Below are positions 52,153 to 61,042 of a stretch of DNA of 64,000 nucleotides, one piece after another. The position numbers were made by a program, and so were the translations under genes. Source of the stretch: Deltaproteobacteria bacterium (GTDB lineage Bacteria; Desulfobacterota; JAFDED01); NCBI GenBank assembly GCA_019310535.1, contig JAFDED010000003.1, forward strand, positions 1 to 64,000. The letters run 5' to 3'. Below the pieces are notes generated by a model. It was given only the letters and a program-made list of their open reading frames with translations. It made no database searches and was not told the origin of the DNA. The first letter of the stretch is position 1, and the number at the start of each line of letters is the position of its first letter.

Positions 52153-53502
52153 TCACCCCTTATGATCCATAACATCCAACAGAGCACTGAGGCTATCCTG
52201 GAAATTGACCTTTTCATCTATTCCTTGTCTTAAAAAGGACTGAATCTTATCATTCATCTCAATGGCGCGATCAACCTTAGGGTTACTCCCTGATACATAG
52301 GCGCCGATCATAATCATGTCCTCAGCTTTCTTATATTGCGCCAGAATTTCCAACAATTCCCTTGACTTTTCCCAATGATCCTTCGATATGACGTTTCTCA
52401 TGACCCTGCTTATGCTGTTAAGGCAATCGATGGCTGGATAATGATTCTGGTTTGCCAACTCCCTCGAAAGGACGATATGGCCGTCCAGGACTGAGCGAAG
52501 GGCATCGGCAATGGGATCATTCAGATCATCGTTCTCCACAAGAACCGTATAAAGCCCGGTGATACTTCCCCCCTTAATGAGAGGTCCCGCCCGCTCCACG
52601 AGTTTCGGTATAACAGCAAATACCGAGGGCGTATAACCCTTGGTTGTGGGAGGCTCTCCAATGGCAAGACCTATCTCCCTCTGGGCCATGGCAAAACGAG
52701 TTATAGAATCCATCATCAGCACAACGTGCTTTCCCATGTCCCTGTAATACTCAGCAATGGCCATGGCTATATAAGCACCCCGAAGGCGTACGAGGGGTGG
52801 TTGATCCGAAGTTGCAGCGATGACCACGGACCGCTTAAGTCCGTCCTCTCCAAGAGATTCACTGATAAATTCGCCAACCTCCCTCCCTCTTTCACCTATC
52901 AGCGCGATGATACTCACATCGGCTTCGGTATTACGGGCAATCATTCCAAGGAGCATGCTTTTTCCCACGCCAGAGCCTGAAAAGATCCCGAGGCGCTGTC
53001 CCTTGCCGCAGGTAAGGAGGGCATCAACAGCCCGGATGCCAAGATGGATAGAGTTACGTATGGGGGCCCGCTTCAGTGGCGGTATGGGCTCAGCAAAAAG
53101 AGGATACTCCGCGTCTCCGTTAATGGGGCCCTTTCCGTCCAAGGGATCACCCAGTCCATTGATAATCCGGCCAAGCAAGCCTTTTCCCACTTTGGTGGTA
53201 GACCGCTCCCTATCAGTTACAATGGTGCTGCCCGGTCGTATTCCATGTACCTCTCCCAGAGGCATTAAAAGAATTCTTTCATCCTTGAATCCCACCACCT
53301 CCGCCATTATGGAAGCACTGCCTTCTTGCGGGTATATCCGGCAGAGGCTGCCTATGGAGGCTCCCGGACCATGGCCCTCGATGACAAGCCCAACCACCCT
53401 GGTGACTTTTCCTTGGATCATAACAGGCGGCAGATTTTCAAGAGCCTGGTGATATGGCGTAAAATCGATAGACGGAACGGATTCAAAAAGAATAGAGGTC
53501 AT
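52153..53502 (-). CDS. fliI: flagellum-specific ATP synthase FliI
   Basis: A 449-residue export ATPase. Walker A GIFSGSGVGKSML near residue 150, Walker B VVLMMDSITRFA near 245, KGYTPSVFAVIPKL and the Arg region in NHYPAIDCLNSISRVM. Its ATG overlaps the fliH stop. An upstream extension to 53598 would enter fliH and has no similarity. Confidence 0.95.
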   Translation of the reverse strand: MTSILFESVPSIDFTPYHQALENLPPVMIQGKVTRVVGLVIEGHGPGASIGSLCRIYPQEGSASIMAEVVGFKDERILLMPLGEVHGIRPGSTIVTDRERSTTKVGKGLLGRIINGLGDPLDGKGPINGDAEYPLFAEPIPPLKRAPIRNSIHLGIRAVDALLTCGKGQRLGIFSGSGVGKSMLLGMIARNTEADVSIIALIGERGREVGEFISESLGEDGLKRSVVIAATSDQPPLVRLRGAYIAMAIAEYYRDMGKHVVLMMDSITRFAMAQREIGLAIGEPPTTKGYTPSVFAVIPKLVERAGPLIKGGSITGLYTVLVENDDLNDPIADALRSVLDGHIVLSRELANQNHYPAIDCLNSISRVMRNVISKDHWEKSRELLEILAQYKKAEDMIMIGAYVSGSNPKVDRAIEMNDKIQSFLRQGIDEKVNFQDSLSALLDVMDHKG

Positions 53503-54260
53503 GCATCCTCTCCAGACAATGGCGCCTTTAAGTCCTTTTCTGCAAGAATATCCATGAAGCTCTTCTCTATCTCCGCCATGCGTGTGCCAAAACGGCAATC
53601 CACATTACCGAAGCGCGTTTCGATAACCGCATCTCCTCTCGCTATTCTTTCATCCTCCTCAAAGGCCATATCTCGAATATCTTCAGAAGATGAGATGATC
53701 TCGCCCCCGCATTGCATCACGTACTGAAAATCGGAGGGGTTTACCCTGATCCTCACGCGGTCTTTGTCCAGGACATATCGGAGCCCGCAACGGATGAGAT
53801 TCAAAAGGACATCCTTGTTCTGAACGATCTCCTGAGAGATTACCTTCCTGGAAATAGCCAAGCAGGTGGCTATCAGTTCCCGCTCACTTCTCAGGACAAG
53901 TTCCTCTTTCAGCTTTTGGAATTCTCCATGAGCTTTTTTCAGGGATTGCAGGGCCGATCGAAATTTCCTCTCCGCTACCTCAAGTCCCTCCTTCTGACCC
54001 AGGGAATAAGCCTTTTCATAGGCCTCCTTCTCTATCAACTGCGCCTTAGCCTGGGCTTCTTCGATTATTGTATTCGCCCTCTCCCCTTCACTCTCCTCGT
54101 CTTTCACTCCGGTTTCCGAAGAGGGGCAAACTGAATTCCAGCTTTTGCGAAAGACTGCTATTTCCCCCTGTTTCTCTTTTTGCGGCATGGCATCCAGGGA
54201 AACAGGATGAACCTCTTCGGAGGAAACCCGATGCGATTTTAAAACATTAAACGATGACAT
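53499..54260 (-). CDS. fliH: flagellar assembly protein FliH
   Basis: A 253-residue FliH: a variable N-terminus, a Glu/Ala/Lys-rich helix (residues 50-120, with AYSLGQKEGLEVAERK), and a C-terminal domain with IRVNPSDFQYVM and FGTRMAEIEKSFMDIL. It tethers FliI to the C-ring. The frame opens with a TTG at 54281; I use ATG 54260, which overlaps fliG by 14 bases. Confidence 0.85.
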   Translation of the reverse strand: MSSFNVLKSHRVSSEEVHPVSLDAMPQKEKQGEIAVFRKSWNSVCPSSETGVKDEESEGERANTIIEEAQAKAQLIEKEAYEKAYSLGQKEGLEVAERKFRSALQSLKKAHGEFQKLKEELVLRSERELIATCLAISRKVISQEIVQNKDVLLNLIRCGLRYVLDKDRVRIRVNPSDFQYVMQCGGEIISSSEDIRDMAFEEDERIARGDAVIETRFGNVDCRFGTRMAEIEKSFMDILAEKDLKAPLSGEDA

Positions 54261-55251
54261 CCCCTTTTTCTTCGAGAACAATGATTTTCCCCTCCTCTTT
54301 AAGGCGAATGGCTACATTGAGAATTTCCTGTTGGGCTTTCTCCACATCCGAAAGCCGTGTAGGACCGAGAACCTCCATCTCGTCCCTCAGCATTTCTCCC
54401 GCCCTCTCGGACATATTGCTGAATATTTTTTCCTTGACGGCATCGTCCGCTGTTTTCAAAGCTTTTGCAAGCTCTGGTGTTGTTACGGTTTTTAAGAGCT
54501 CTCTGATGCCTCGATCATCGATCTTGACCAGATCGTCGAAAATAAACATCAACTGCTTGATTTCCTGCGCAAGATTCTGGTCATTCTCTCCTATCTTAGA
54601 CAAGATATTTTCTTCGGTGCTCCTATCCATACGATTCATAACATCTGCAACCCATTTTACACCCCCCAACCCGCTGGATACTTCACTTACCATGTCCAGT
54701 TCCCCCATAATGACTTCCGCTATGTCTTCGATAATCTCGGGGTTGACCCCTTCAAGATTGCACATCCTCGTGATGACATCAGCCTGGATTTCTTCAGGGA
54801 GAAGCGAGATCACGTCAGCCGCGATTGTACTGTCGAGATGGGAAAGAATGAGAGCTATGGTCTGAGGATGCTCGCCACGAAAGATAGAGGCTATTGTTCT
54901 TGGATTCATACTTTTTAGCTTTTTGACAATTTCTACATGATTGGTTTTCAAAAGATCTTCCAGGATAAGATCGGCCTTATCCTTCCCCAGGGCACCGATT
55001 AGAAGCTTCTGGACATACTCGTTGCCACCCTGAAAAGCTTCGTTTCCGCTGGAAACAAAGTTCATAAATTCTTCAATGACCGGTTTGACCATATCGGATG
55101 TGATTTTTTCCATCCTGCTCATGTGATAGGCAATCTTTTTGATCTCCGCTTCACTGAACTTTTCAAGGACTTTTCCTGCGGCCTCATCCCCAATAAAGCG
55201 AAGTAAAATCGCAGCTTTTTCGCTATTAGTCAATTTTTGAACATCGATCAT
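54247..55251 (-). CDS. fliG: flagellar motor switch protein FliG
   Basis: A 334-residue rotor protein: three ARM-like domains, with KAAILLRFIGDEAAGKVL at the N-terminus, GEHPQTIALILSHL in the middle and the torque helix IDDRGIRELLKTV and FSNMSERAGEMLRDEME at the C-terminus. Length and order are normal. A gap of 74 bases follows fliF. Confidence 0.95.
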   Translation of the reverse strand: MIDVQKLTNSEKAAILLRFIGDEAAGKVLEKFSEAEIKKIAYHMSRMEKITSDMVKPVIEEFMNFVSSGNEAFQGGNEYVQKLLIGALGKDKADLILEDLLKTNHVEIVKKLKSMNPRTIASIFRGEHPQTIALILSHLDSTIAADVISLLPEEIQADVITRMCNLEGVNPEIIEDIAEVIMGELDMVSEVSSGLGGVKWVADVMNRMDRSTEENILSKIGENDQNLAQEIKQLMFIFDDLVKIDDRGIRELLKTVTTPELAKALKTADDAVKEKIFSNMSERAGEMLRDEMEVLGPTRLSDVEKAQQEILNVAIRLKEEGKIIVLEEKGDVIV

Positions 55252-55325
55252 GTTTCATTCCCCTGGAATTGCAAATTTCTCACTTCCTGGTTCCAGCAGA
55301 AATAATGCTTACCTACCCGCATACC

Positions 55326-56921
55326 CTATGAGCTAAGCCAATTTCTTATATATCCTGCAAACCCATCCGGGTCTTTTTTAGCCATCTCGATCAGTTCAGT
55401 CTCTTTATTTTTTTGAGACACCAAAGCTTTCCTTACCTCTCCTTCAGGCAATGCGGGATCGGAGAGCGCTCCGACTTCAACATCCGATCCGGCGGGGCGG
55501 ATTGTCAGCAATCCTTTGAGCAGGGGCTTTACAACGAGAAGCAAGAAGAGGAGAGTGAGAATGGCCGTTCCGGCATACCGGATAAGCGGCAAGAATTCTC
55601 TGAGCCCGGCACCGCTGATCGCCCTTATTTCCTCTTCGCCGATATCAATTCTCTCAAACGGGATGTTCTGAACTTCAACCTGGTCCCCCCGTTCTGCATC
55701 GAAGCCGATGGCTTTTTTAACAATTTCCTCATATTTTTTCATCTCCTCTGAAGTCCTTGGCACATACGTCAAGGTCTTTACCCCATCTTCCCCCGTTACC
55801 TTTTTATAATATCCGTCAAGCAGCACCGCCACTGACAGTTTTTTAATCGAACCTGAAGGTTCCACGACGCTGCTTCTTGTCAAGCTCACCTCATAGTTGA
55901 TGGTTTCATTTTTTCGCAGGGAAGTGTTCTTCGATCCCGTGCCTGTGGTGCCGGAGCTTTTCTGGCCTGAAGGCAAGTTTGACAGGGCACCGGGAACTCC
56001 TTCCGCTTTTGCAGTGGATCCCAGATGTTTTTCTTCCATTCTCTGTTCGCTTCGAATGGCCACAGTATCGGGATCATAGCGCTCTTCCACCTTTTCAATC
56101 CTTTTGAAGTCAATGGTAGCGCTGGCCCTGGCGATGGCCTTGCCGGGGCCAAGCACTTTCTCCAGCATTGATTCAATCCTTCTCTCTATATCCTTCTCAA
56201 CACCCCTGCGGTATTCGATTTGGGAGTTGGAAAGGAAGACGGGGTCGCTTAGCGGGGGCGACCCGGAAAGAATTTTCCCATGAGTATCAACCACGGTTAC
56301 ACTGGAGGGCTGAAGAGCCTCCACGCTGCTTGCTACAAGGTGAACGATGCCCTGGACCTGACCTCGCGCCAAACTCGCACCGGGGCGCAGCCTGATTGCT
56401 ACCGAAGCCCTCGCCTTTTCCTCCTCTGAAAAGAACGGCGAACGTCTTGGAATCACCAGATGCACCCTTGCCCCCTCGATCTCTTGAAACTGTGAAATGG
56501 TCCGAGCCAGTTCGCCCTGAAGTGCCCTCCTGTAATTTAATCTCAGGACGAAGTCGGTGGTTCCTATGCTGGATTTATCGAATATCTCGAACCCAACTCC
56601 GCCTCCTCGGGGAAGACCCTGGCTTGCCAGCGATAGTCGTGTCTCATACACCACAGCGGCAGGAACCCTGATGATCGACCCATCGCCGGAAATCTCGTAG
56701 GGAATTTTCTGCTCTTTGAGCTTTTCCACAATGGCCCCGGCATCCTGCATCGAGAGATTGGAAAATAGGATCGAATGTTCCTCTTGGTTGGACCAGAGGA
56801 TCATCACGCAAAACCCGGAAAAAATAAAGGCGCTCACAAGGAATAGGATGATCTTCTGTCCAGGGGACATCGCCTTCAGCGAGGCATTTAATTTCGTCAT
56901 AATCCCCTTTATGCTTTCCAT
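55326..56921 (-). CDS. fliF: flagellar MS-ring protein FliF
   Basis: A 531-residue ring protein with an N-terminal helix (IILFLVSAFIFSGFCVMIL), the ring-building motif domain (GVGFEIFDKSSIGTTDF, LARTISQFQEIEGARVHLV), a variable region, and a second helix near residue 440 (AILTLLFLLLVVKPLL) before a cytosolic tail that binds FliG. All parts present. Confidence 0.95.
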   Translation of the reverse strand: MESIKGIMTKLNASLKAMSPGQKIILFLVSAFIFSGFCVMILWSNQEEHSILFSNLSMQDAGAIVEKLKEQKIPYEISGDGSIIRVPAAVVYETRLSLASQGLPRGGGVGFEIFDKSSIGTTDFVLRLNYRRALQGELARTISQFQEIEGARVHLVIPRRSPFFSEEEKARASVAIRLRPGASLARGQVQGIVHLVASSVEALQPSSVTVVDTHGKILSGSPPLSDPVFLSNSQIEYRRGVEKDIERRIESMLEKVLGPGKAIARASATIDFKRIEKVEERYDPDTVAIRSEQRMEEKHLGSTAKAEGVPGALSNLPSGQKSSGTTGTGSKNTSLRKNETINYEVSLTRSSVVEPSGSIKKLSVAVLLDGYYKKVTGEDGVKTLTYVPRTSEEMKKYEEIVKKAIGFDAERGDQVEVQNIPFERIDIGEEEIRAISGAGLREFLPLIRYAGTAILTLLFLLLVVKPLLKGLLTIRPAGSDVEVGALSDPALPEGEVRKALVSQKNKETELIEMAKKDPDGFAGYIRNWLSS

Positions 56922-56971
56922 TCACTCACCTCGACATCTTCAGAAAACGATAATTATGTTCCCGTCGTGAA

Positions 56972-57274
56972 TCATATCTGCATCCTCATAATCTCATGAT
57001 AAGCCTCCATGAGCTTGTTTCTGACTTGCATCATAAGCCGGAAGGAGATATCCGCTTTTTCCAGAAGGATCATGGTATCGTGGAGGTTACGAGATTCACC
57101 CATAGCCATCTCCTGCACGGCCTTGTCCGCATGAAGCTGGAGGTTGTTGACTTCTTTGAGGGAATCTTTAAGAGTTTCGGCAAAGCTCCTGGAGTCCGAT
57201 TCTTTGGAAGCGGAGACTCCCGCCGTTTCCTTGAGCTGCGAGGGACCGACGTCTCTTATAAAGATATCTTTCAT
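56972..57274 (-). CDS. fliE: flagellar hook-basal body protein FliE
   Basis: A 100-residue FliE, the adaptor between the MS ring and the rod: FAETLKDSLKEVNNLQLHAD, LHDTMILLEKADISFRLMM and the C-terminal VRNKLMEAYHEIMRMQI. Follows flgC by 10 bases. Confidence 0.93.
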   Translation of the reverse strand: MKDIFIRDVGPSQLKETAGVSASKESDSRSFAETLKDSLKEVNNLQLHADKAVQEMAMGESRNLHDTMILLEKADISFRLMMQVRNKLMEAYHEIMRMQI

Positions 57275-57284
57275 GACTCATCTC

Positions 57285-57725
57285 CTATTTTCCTATCTCC
57301 AGGGCCTTCAATGCCATCTGCTTGGTGGCCTGCATAACAGTCACATTGGCCTCGTAAGCCCGGGTTGCGGAAATGAGATTAAGCATCTCCTCAATGATGT
57401 TCACATTGGGGAGGATCACGTATCCCGAACTTTCGGCATCCGGATGACCTGGATCGTAGACTCTTCGAAAAGGGCGCGGGTCCTCGATCACGCCGGCTAC
57501 CCTGACTATGCCCAGCTCTTCGCCATCCATCTCAGACTGAAGATGGGAAGCAAAAGAAAAAGGATTTGAGGATGTGGAAAAAACGACGTCTCGCCTGCGG
57601 TAAGGTCCTCCGCCGGATGTGCGGGTCGAATGAGCGTTGGCCAGGTTGTTGGAAATAACCTGGAGTCTGAGCCGCTGGGCGCTGAGGGCTGAGCCGCTGA
57701 TTTTCAGGACATCAAAAAAATCCAT
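57285..57725 (-). CDS. flgC: flagellar basal-body rod protein FlgC
   Basis: A 146-residue rod protein: GSALSAQRLRLQVISNNLAN with the ANAHSTRTSGGGPYRRRDVVF segment, and the C-terminal GYVILPNVNIIEEMLNLISA. One base separates it from flgB. Confidence 0.95.
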   Translation of the reverse strand: MDFFDVLKISGSALSAQRLRLQVISNNLANAHSTRTSGGGPYRRRDVVFSTSSNPFSFASHLQSEMDGEELGIVRVAGVIEDPRPFRRVYDPGHPDAESSGYVILPNVNIIEEMLNLISATRAYEANVTVMQATKQMALKALEIGK

Positions 57726-57726
57726 C

Positions 57727-58146
57727 CTATCTCCCCCCTTCCTGGATGGCTGATTTGATGGAGAGGAGTTTTCTGGAAAGAACCTGGATTATTGATTGAT
57801 AGACCAATTGGTTCTCGGCCATCTTTACCATTTCCATCTCCTCGTCCACTGAATTGCCGTCAGTGCCTATCTTTGTTTCTTCATTCTGTACTATGAAGTG
57901 CCCTGTCCCAATCCCTGGGGCGGAGGATGCCGCGAGATGAGCGTGATTGGTTCTGGACAAGGCAACACTTCCATGAAACTGCATCTGCGACCGGAGCGCC
58001 TCCTCAAACCGAAGGTCCATGGCCCGATAATTCGGGGTGCTCACGTTGGCGATGTTCCTGGAAATAATCCGATGCCTCAGGGAGCGGAGATCCAATGCCT
58101 TCGAAAGCAGAGAAACCGTTTTTCCGAAAAGCTTGCCCTCGATCAT
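57727..58146 (-). CDS. flgB: flagellar basal-body rod protein FlgB
   Basis: A 139-residue rod protein: LSKALDLRSLRHRIISRNIAN, STPNYRAMDLRFEEALRSQ and the C-terminal helix QLVYQSIIQVLSRKLLSIKSAI. A GAGGAGG site lies upstream. First structural gene after the two-component pair. Confidence 0.95.
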   Translation of the reverse strand: MIEGKLFGKTVSLLSKALDLRSLRHRIISRNIANVSTPNYRAMDLRFEEALRSQMQFHGSVALSRTNHAHLAASSAPGIGTGHFIVQNEETKIGTDGNSVDEEMEMVKMAENQLVYQSIIQVLSRKLLSIKSAIQEGGR

Positions 58147-58200
58147 CTCCGTTTTATCCTCCTCACTTTTAAGCCCTTAAAAGCAGTTTTCACAACCTTG

Positions 58201-59550
58201 TTACGCTGTGGTTCCACCGTATTCTCGGAGCTTGTTTCGCAGTGTACGAATGCTGATGTCCAGGATCTTTGCCGCGCGGGTCCGATTTCCACCGACCGAA
58301 GCGAGCGTGCGCATGATCAAATCTCTCTCCATTTCTTTGACGGACGAGCCGACCCGGACCACTTCGCTGGGGCAGATAGGCCCGGCTTGGGAGGCGGGAA
58401 ATAGGTATTCGGGCTTAATAGATTTCCCACCGCTCAGCAATATGGCCCTTTGAAGAACATTTTCCAACTCCCTCACGTTTCCGGGCCAATCATGATCCAT
58501 GAGCACCTTAATAACATCATCATTCAAAGATACCTCCACCCCGGGTTCGTTATCCATGAACCGGTCAAGAAAATGTCTTACAAGGGGAAGGATATCGGAT
58601 TTTCTGTCTCTCAGGGGAGGGATGGTAAGGGGAACCACGTTTAACCGATAATAAAGGTCTTCCCTGAAAGACCCTTCCCTCAATTTCTTGATGAGGTCAA
58701 CATTGGTTGTGGCTATGACTCTTACATCAATGTGGATGGGGTTTCTTCCACCGATCCGATCGATCTCGCATTCCTGGAGGACCCGAAGGAGTTTTGCCTG
58801 GAGAGAAAAGGCCATTTCACTGACTTCATCCAGGAGCAGGGTCCCTCCATTGGCCTGCTCAAACTTTCCCGGACGCGTATACACGGCCCCGGTAAAAGCC
58901 CCTTTCTCATGGCCGAACAGCTCGCTTTCCAGAAGGCTTTCAGGAATGGCGGCGCAGTTGATGGCCACGAATGGTTTGGCCCGTCTGGGGCTGTGTGTAC
59001 AAATGTAACGGGCGAGGAGTTCCTTTCCGGTCCCGCTTTCTCCCTGGATCAGCACCGTGGCGTTACTATTGGCAATGCTCCTCGCAAGGCTGAGCAATTC
59101 CTTCATTTTTTCATCATGGCAAACAACATGCCTATGGTTGCCTTGGGCGCGGACGCCTTCCTTAGAATTTGCTGAAGCCCCCGCCCGGCCCATGAGAACC
59201 CTCTCCACTACCGCCATTAACTGCTCGATGGAAAACGGTTTCAGGATATAATCACAGGCGCCCGCTTTCATAGCCTCGACTGCATTATCGATGGTCCCAT
59301 AGGCCGTTATCAGGACCACGGGACAATCGGGGGAAATCTCCTTGATCGATTTCAGCAACTCGACTCCATTCATTCCCTTCATCTTCACATCGGTTATCAC
59401 CAGATGAAATCGTTCCCGGCGATACCGTTCGATAGCTTCGAGGCCGTTGGAGGCCGCCTCAACCACATATTCCTCACGCACAAGGGATTCCCGAAGGGCG
59501 ATCCTCATTTGTTCCTCATCGTCAACAATAAGAACCTTGGTCTCTCTCAT
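58201..59550 (-). CDS. sigma54-dependent response regulator, FlrC/NtrC type
   Basis: A 449-residue activator: receiver domain (phospho-Asp in LVITDVKM near residue 54), AAA+ domain with GESGTGKE near 170, GAFTGA near 235 and GNVRELENV, and a C-terminal Fis-type helix-turn-helix (NRTRAAKILDISIRTLRNKL). The GAFTGA loop shows it contacts sigma54. Encoded between its kinase and flgB, it most likely controls the mid-class flagellar genes, as FlrC/FleR do. I did not find a clean sigma54 site before flgB. Confidence 0.92.
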   Translation of the reverse strand: MRETKVLIVDDEEQMRIALRESLVREEYVVEAASNGLEAIERYRRERFHLVITDVKMKGMNGVELLKSIKEISPDCPVVLITAYGTIDNAVEAMKAGACDYILKPFSIEQLMAVVERVLMGRAGASANSKEGVRAQGNHRHVVCHDEKMKELLSLARSIANSNATVLIQGESGTGKELLARYICTHSPRRAKPFVAINCAAIPESLLESELFGHEKGAFTGAVYTRPGKFEQANGGTLLLDEVSEMAFSLQAKLLRVLQECEIDRIGGRNPIHIDVRVIATTNVDLIKKLREGSFREDLYYRLNVVPLTIPPLRDRKSDILPLVRHFLDRFMDNEPGVEVSLNDDVIKVLMDHDWPGNVRELENVLQRAILLSGGKSIKPEYLFPASQAGPICPSEVVRVGSSVKEMERDLIMRTLASVGGNRTRAAKILDISIRTLRNKLREYGGTTA

Positions 59551-59604
59551 CCGATGCCCTTTGAATTGTCAAATATTGAGGCTTTCCGCATATCACGAGC
59601 TCGC

Positions 59605-60915
59605 TCAGGTTTTCAAAAGGGGAAGAGAAATGATAAATAAGCTCCCCTTTCCTTTGATGCTATCCACGAAAAGAAGTCCTCCATGGGCTGCCACAATGTT
59701 GTGGACAATGGCCAACCCCAAACCCGCCCCCCTCTCTTTTTTCGTGAAAAATGGGTCGAATATCTTGGGCAGATCTTCTTCGAAAATGCCCGATCCACTG
59801 TCCCTGAATCCAATTTCAACCCACTGATTCTGTTCTCCTTCCCAATTGCAGTCGGTTGCCGGAGGGATTCGCCAGTTCGATGAATTTACTGCCTTGGTGC
59901 GGGTGAAAATCTCCAATTCCCCTCCTCCTTCCATAGACTGCATGGCATTGAGGATCACATTGAAAAACGTTTGTTGCAAAAGTTTTCTGTCACCCAGAAT
60001 TTTTAATTCCGCCTTTTCAAAATCCTTTTTAATCCTGATGTTGGAATATTTTAAGGGGGAGCGGATAAACTCCAATGTCTCTTCCAGGAGAGAGGCAAGG
60101 GCTATTTCAACCCGCTTTGGTTGGGGAGCCCTGGTGAAAGTTAGCAGATTCGCTATGGTATGGTCCAGGTTCCTGACGCTGACCATGATGTGCTCGGTCA
60201 ACCTCACCTTGTCATTATCGTATTCCAATTCCTTACGTAAAAGGGACGCAATCAATTCGATGCTGCCAAGGGAGTTTCTCACGTCATGGGCGATTTTGAC
60301 TGCAAGCTCACCCATGGCCGCCATTCGGTTGTTCCTGTGGAGTTGATCTTCAAGTCGCCTGATGTTTGTGACATCTTGCAATAATAGGATTTTTCCGACC
60401 GGCCTTCCTGAAGAATCTTTCATCAGTGAGGTGATGAGATGAATCTGCAGGCATTGCTCTTCTCCTGCTTTCCAGCGGATTTCGCACTCATGCCCGTTAC
60501 CATCCGCAGCTTCTTTTAATGAATTTGATGGATCCACCAAATAAGGTTTCAGGAGGACATCGAGTCTCTTGCCCATAACTTCTTCTGCAATCACCCCCAC
60601 CAGATCCTCGGCTGACTTGTTCATGGTGGTGAGCCGTCCTTTGAGATCAACGACAATGACGGCCGTCTTTAAACTTTCCAGGATGTTGCGCAGATAGTCC
60701 TGTGCCTTCTCTTTTTCGGCCAGGTTTTTCTGTAGCTCGGCATTCTTCTTGTCAATCTCCAGGTTGAGGCGCTCCACTTCCTTTTTCAAGCGACGGTAAG
60801 AGCCCTTCAATCTCTCTGCAGCACCATTAAATGTGCGGATGGCCTGAACGAGTTCCTGCACGCCCTCCCCATTTCCAGGTACCTGAACCGATCTTGCATT
60901 ACCCTCGACCATCAT
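59605..60915 (-). CDS. PAS-domain sensor histidine kinase, FlrB/FleS-like
   Basis: A 436-residue cytosolic kinase: coiled-coil N-terminus (residues 25-75), PAS domain (about 80-195; LKTAVIVVDLKGRLTTMNKS), H-box IAHDVRNSLGSIELIASLL with the phospho-His near 218, N-box NVILNAMQSM, and G boxes DSGSGIF and GAGLGLAIVHNIV. No membrane helix, so it senses something inside the cell, perhaps the assembly state of the flagellum. Partner of the downstream regulator. Confidence 0.9.
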   Translation of the reverse strand: MMVEGNARSVQVPGNGEGVQELVQAIRTFNGAAERLKGSYRRLKKEVERLNLEIDKKNAELQKNLAEKEKAQDYLRNILESLKTAVIVVDLKGRLTTMNKSAEDLVGVIAEEVMGKRLDVLLKPYLVDPSNSLKEAADGNGHECEIRWKAGEEQCLQIHLITSLMKDSSGRPVGKILLLQDVTNIRRLEDQLHRNNRMAAMGELAVKIAHDVRNSLGSIELIASLLRKELEYDNDKVRLTEHIMVSVRNLDHTIANLLTFTRAPQPKRVEIALASLLEETLEFIRSPLKYSNIRIKKDFEKAELKILGDRKLLQQTFFNVILNAMQSMEGGGELEIFTRTKAVNSSNWRIPPATDCNWEGEQNQWVEIGFRDSGSGIFEEDLPKIFDPFFTKKERGAGLGLAIVHNIVAAHGGLLFVDSIKGKGSLFIISLPLLKT

Positions 60916-61042
60916 GAAAAACCCCGTGTCCCTTCATTATCTTCATTGTGCAAAACCCCATCTCAGAAAGGATCTAATCAAGAGGATTCTTAAGCTCTTG
61001 CTATAATATCATTGGCAATCCTGAGAACATTTTTCGATCACA

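Noticed and set aside
58147-58200. sigma54 promoter before flgB
   Set aside because: The best GG-N-GC candidate has eleven bases between the doublets and a poor -24 box; the context would fit but the site does not.
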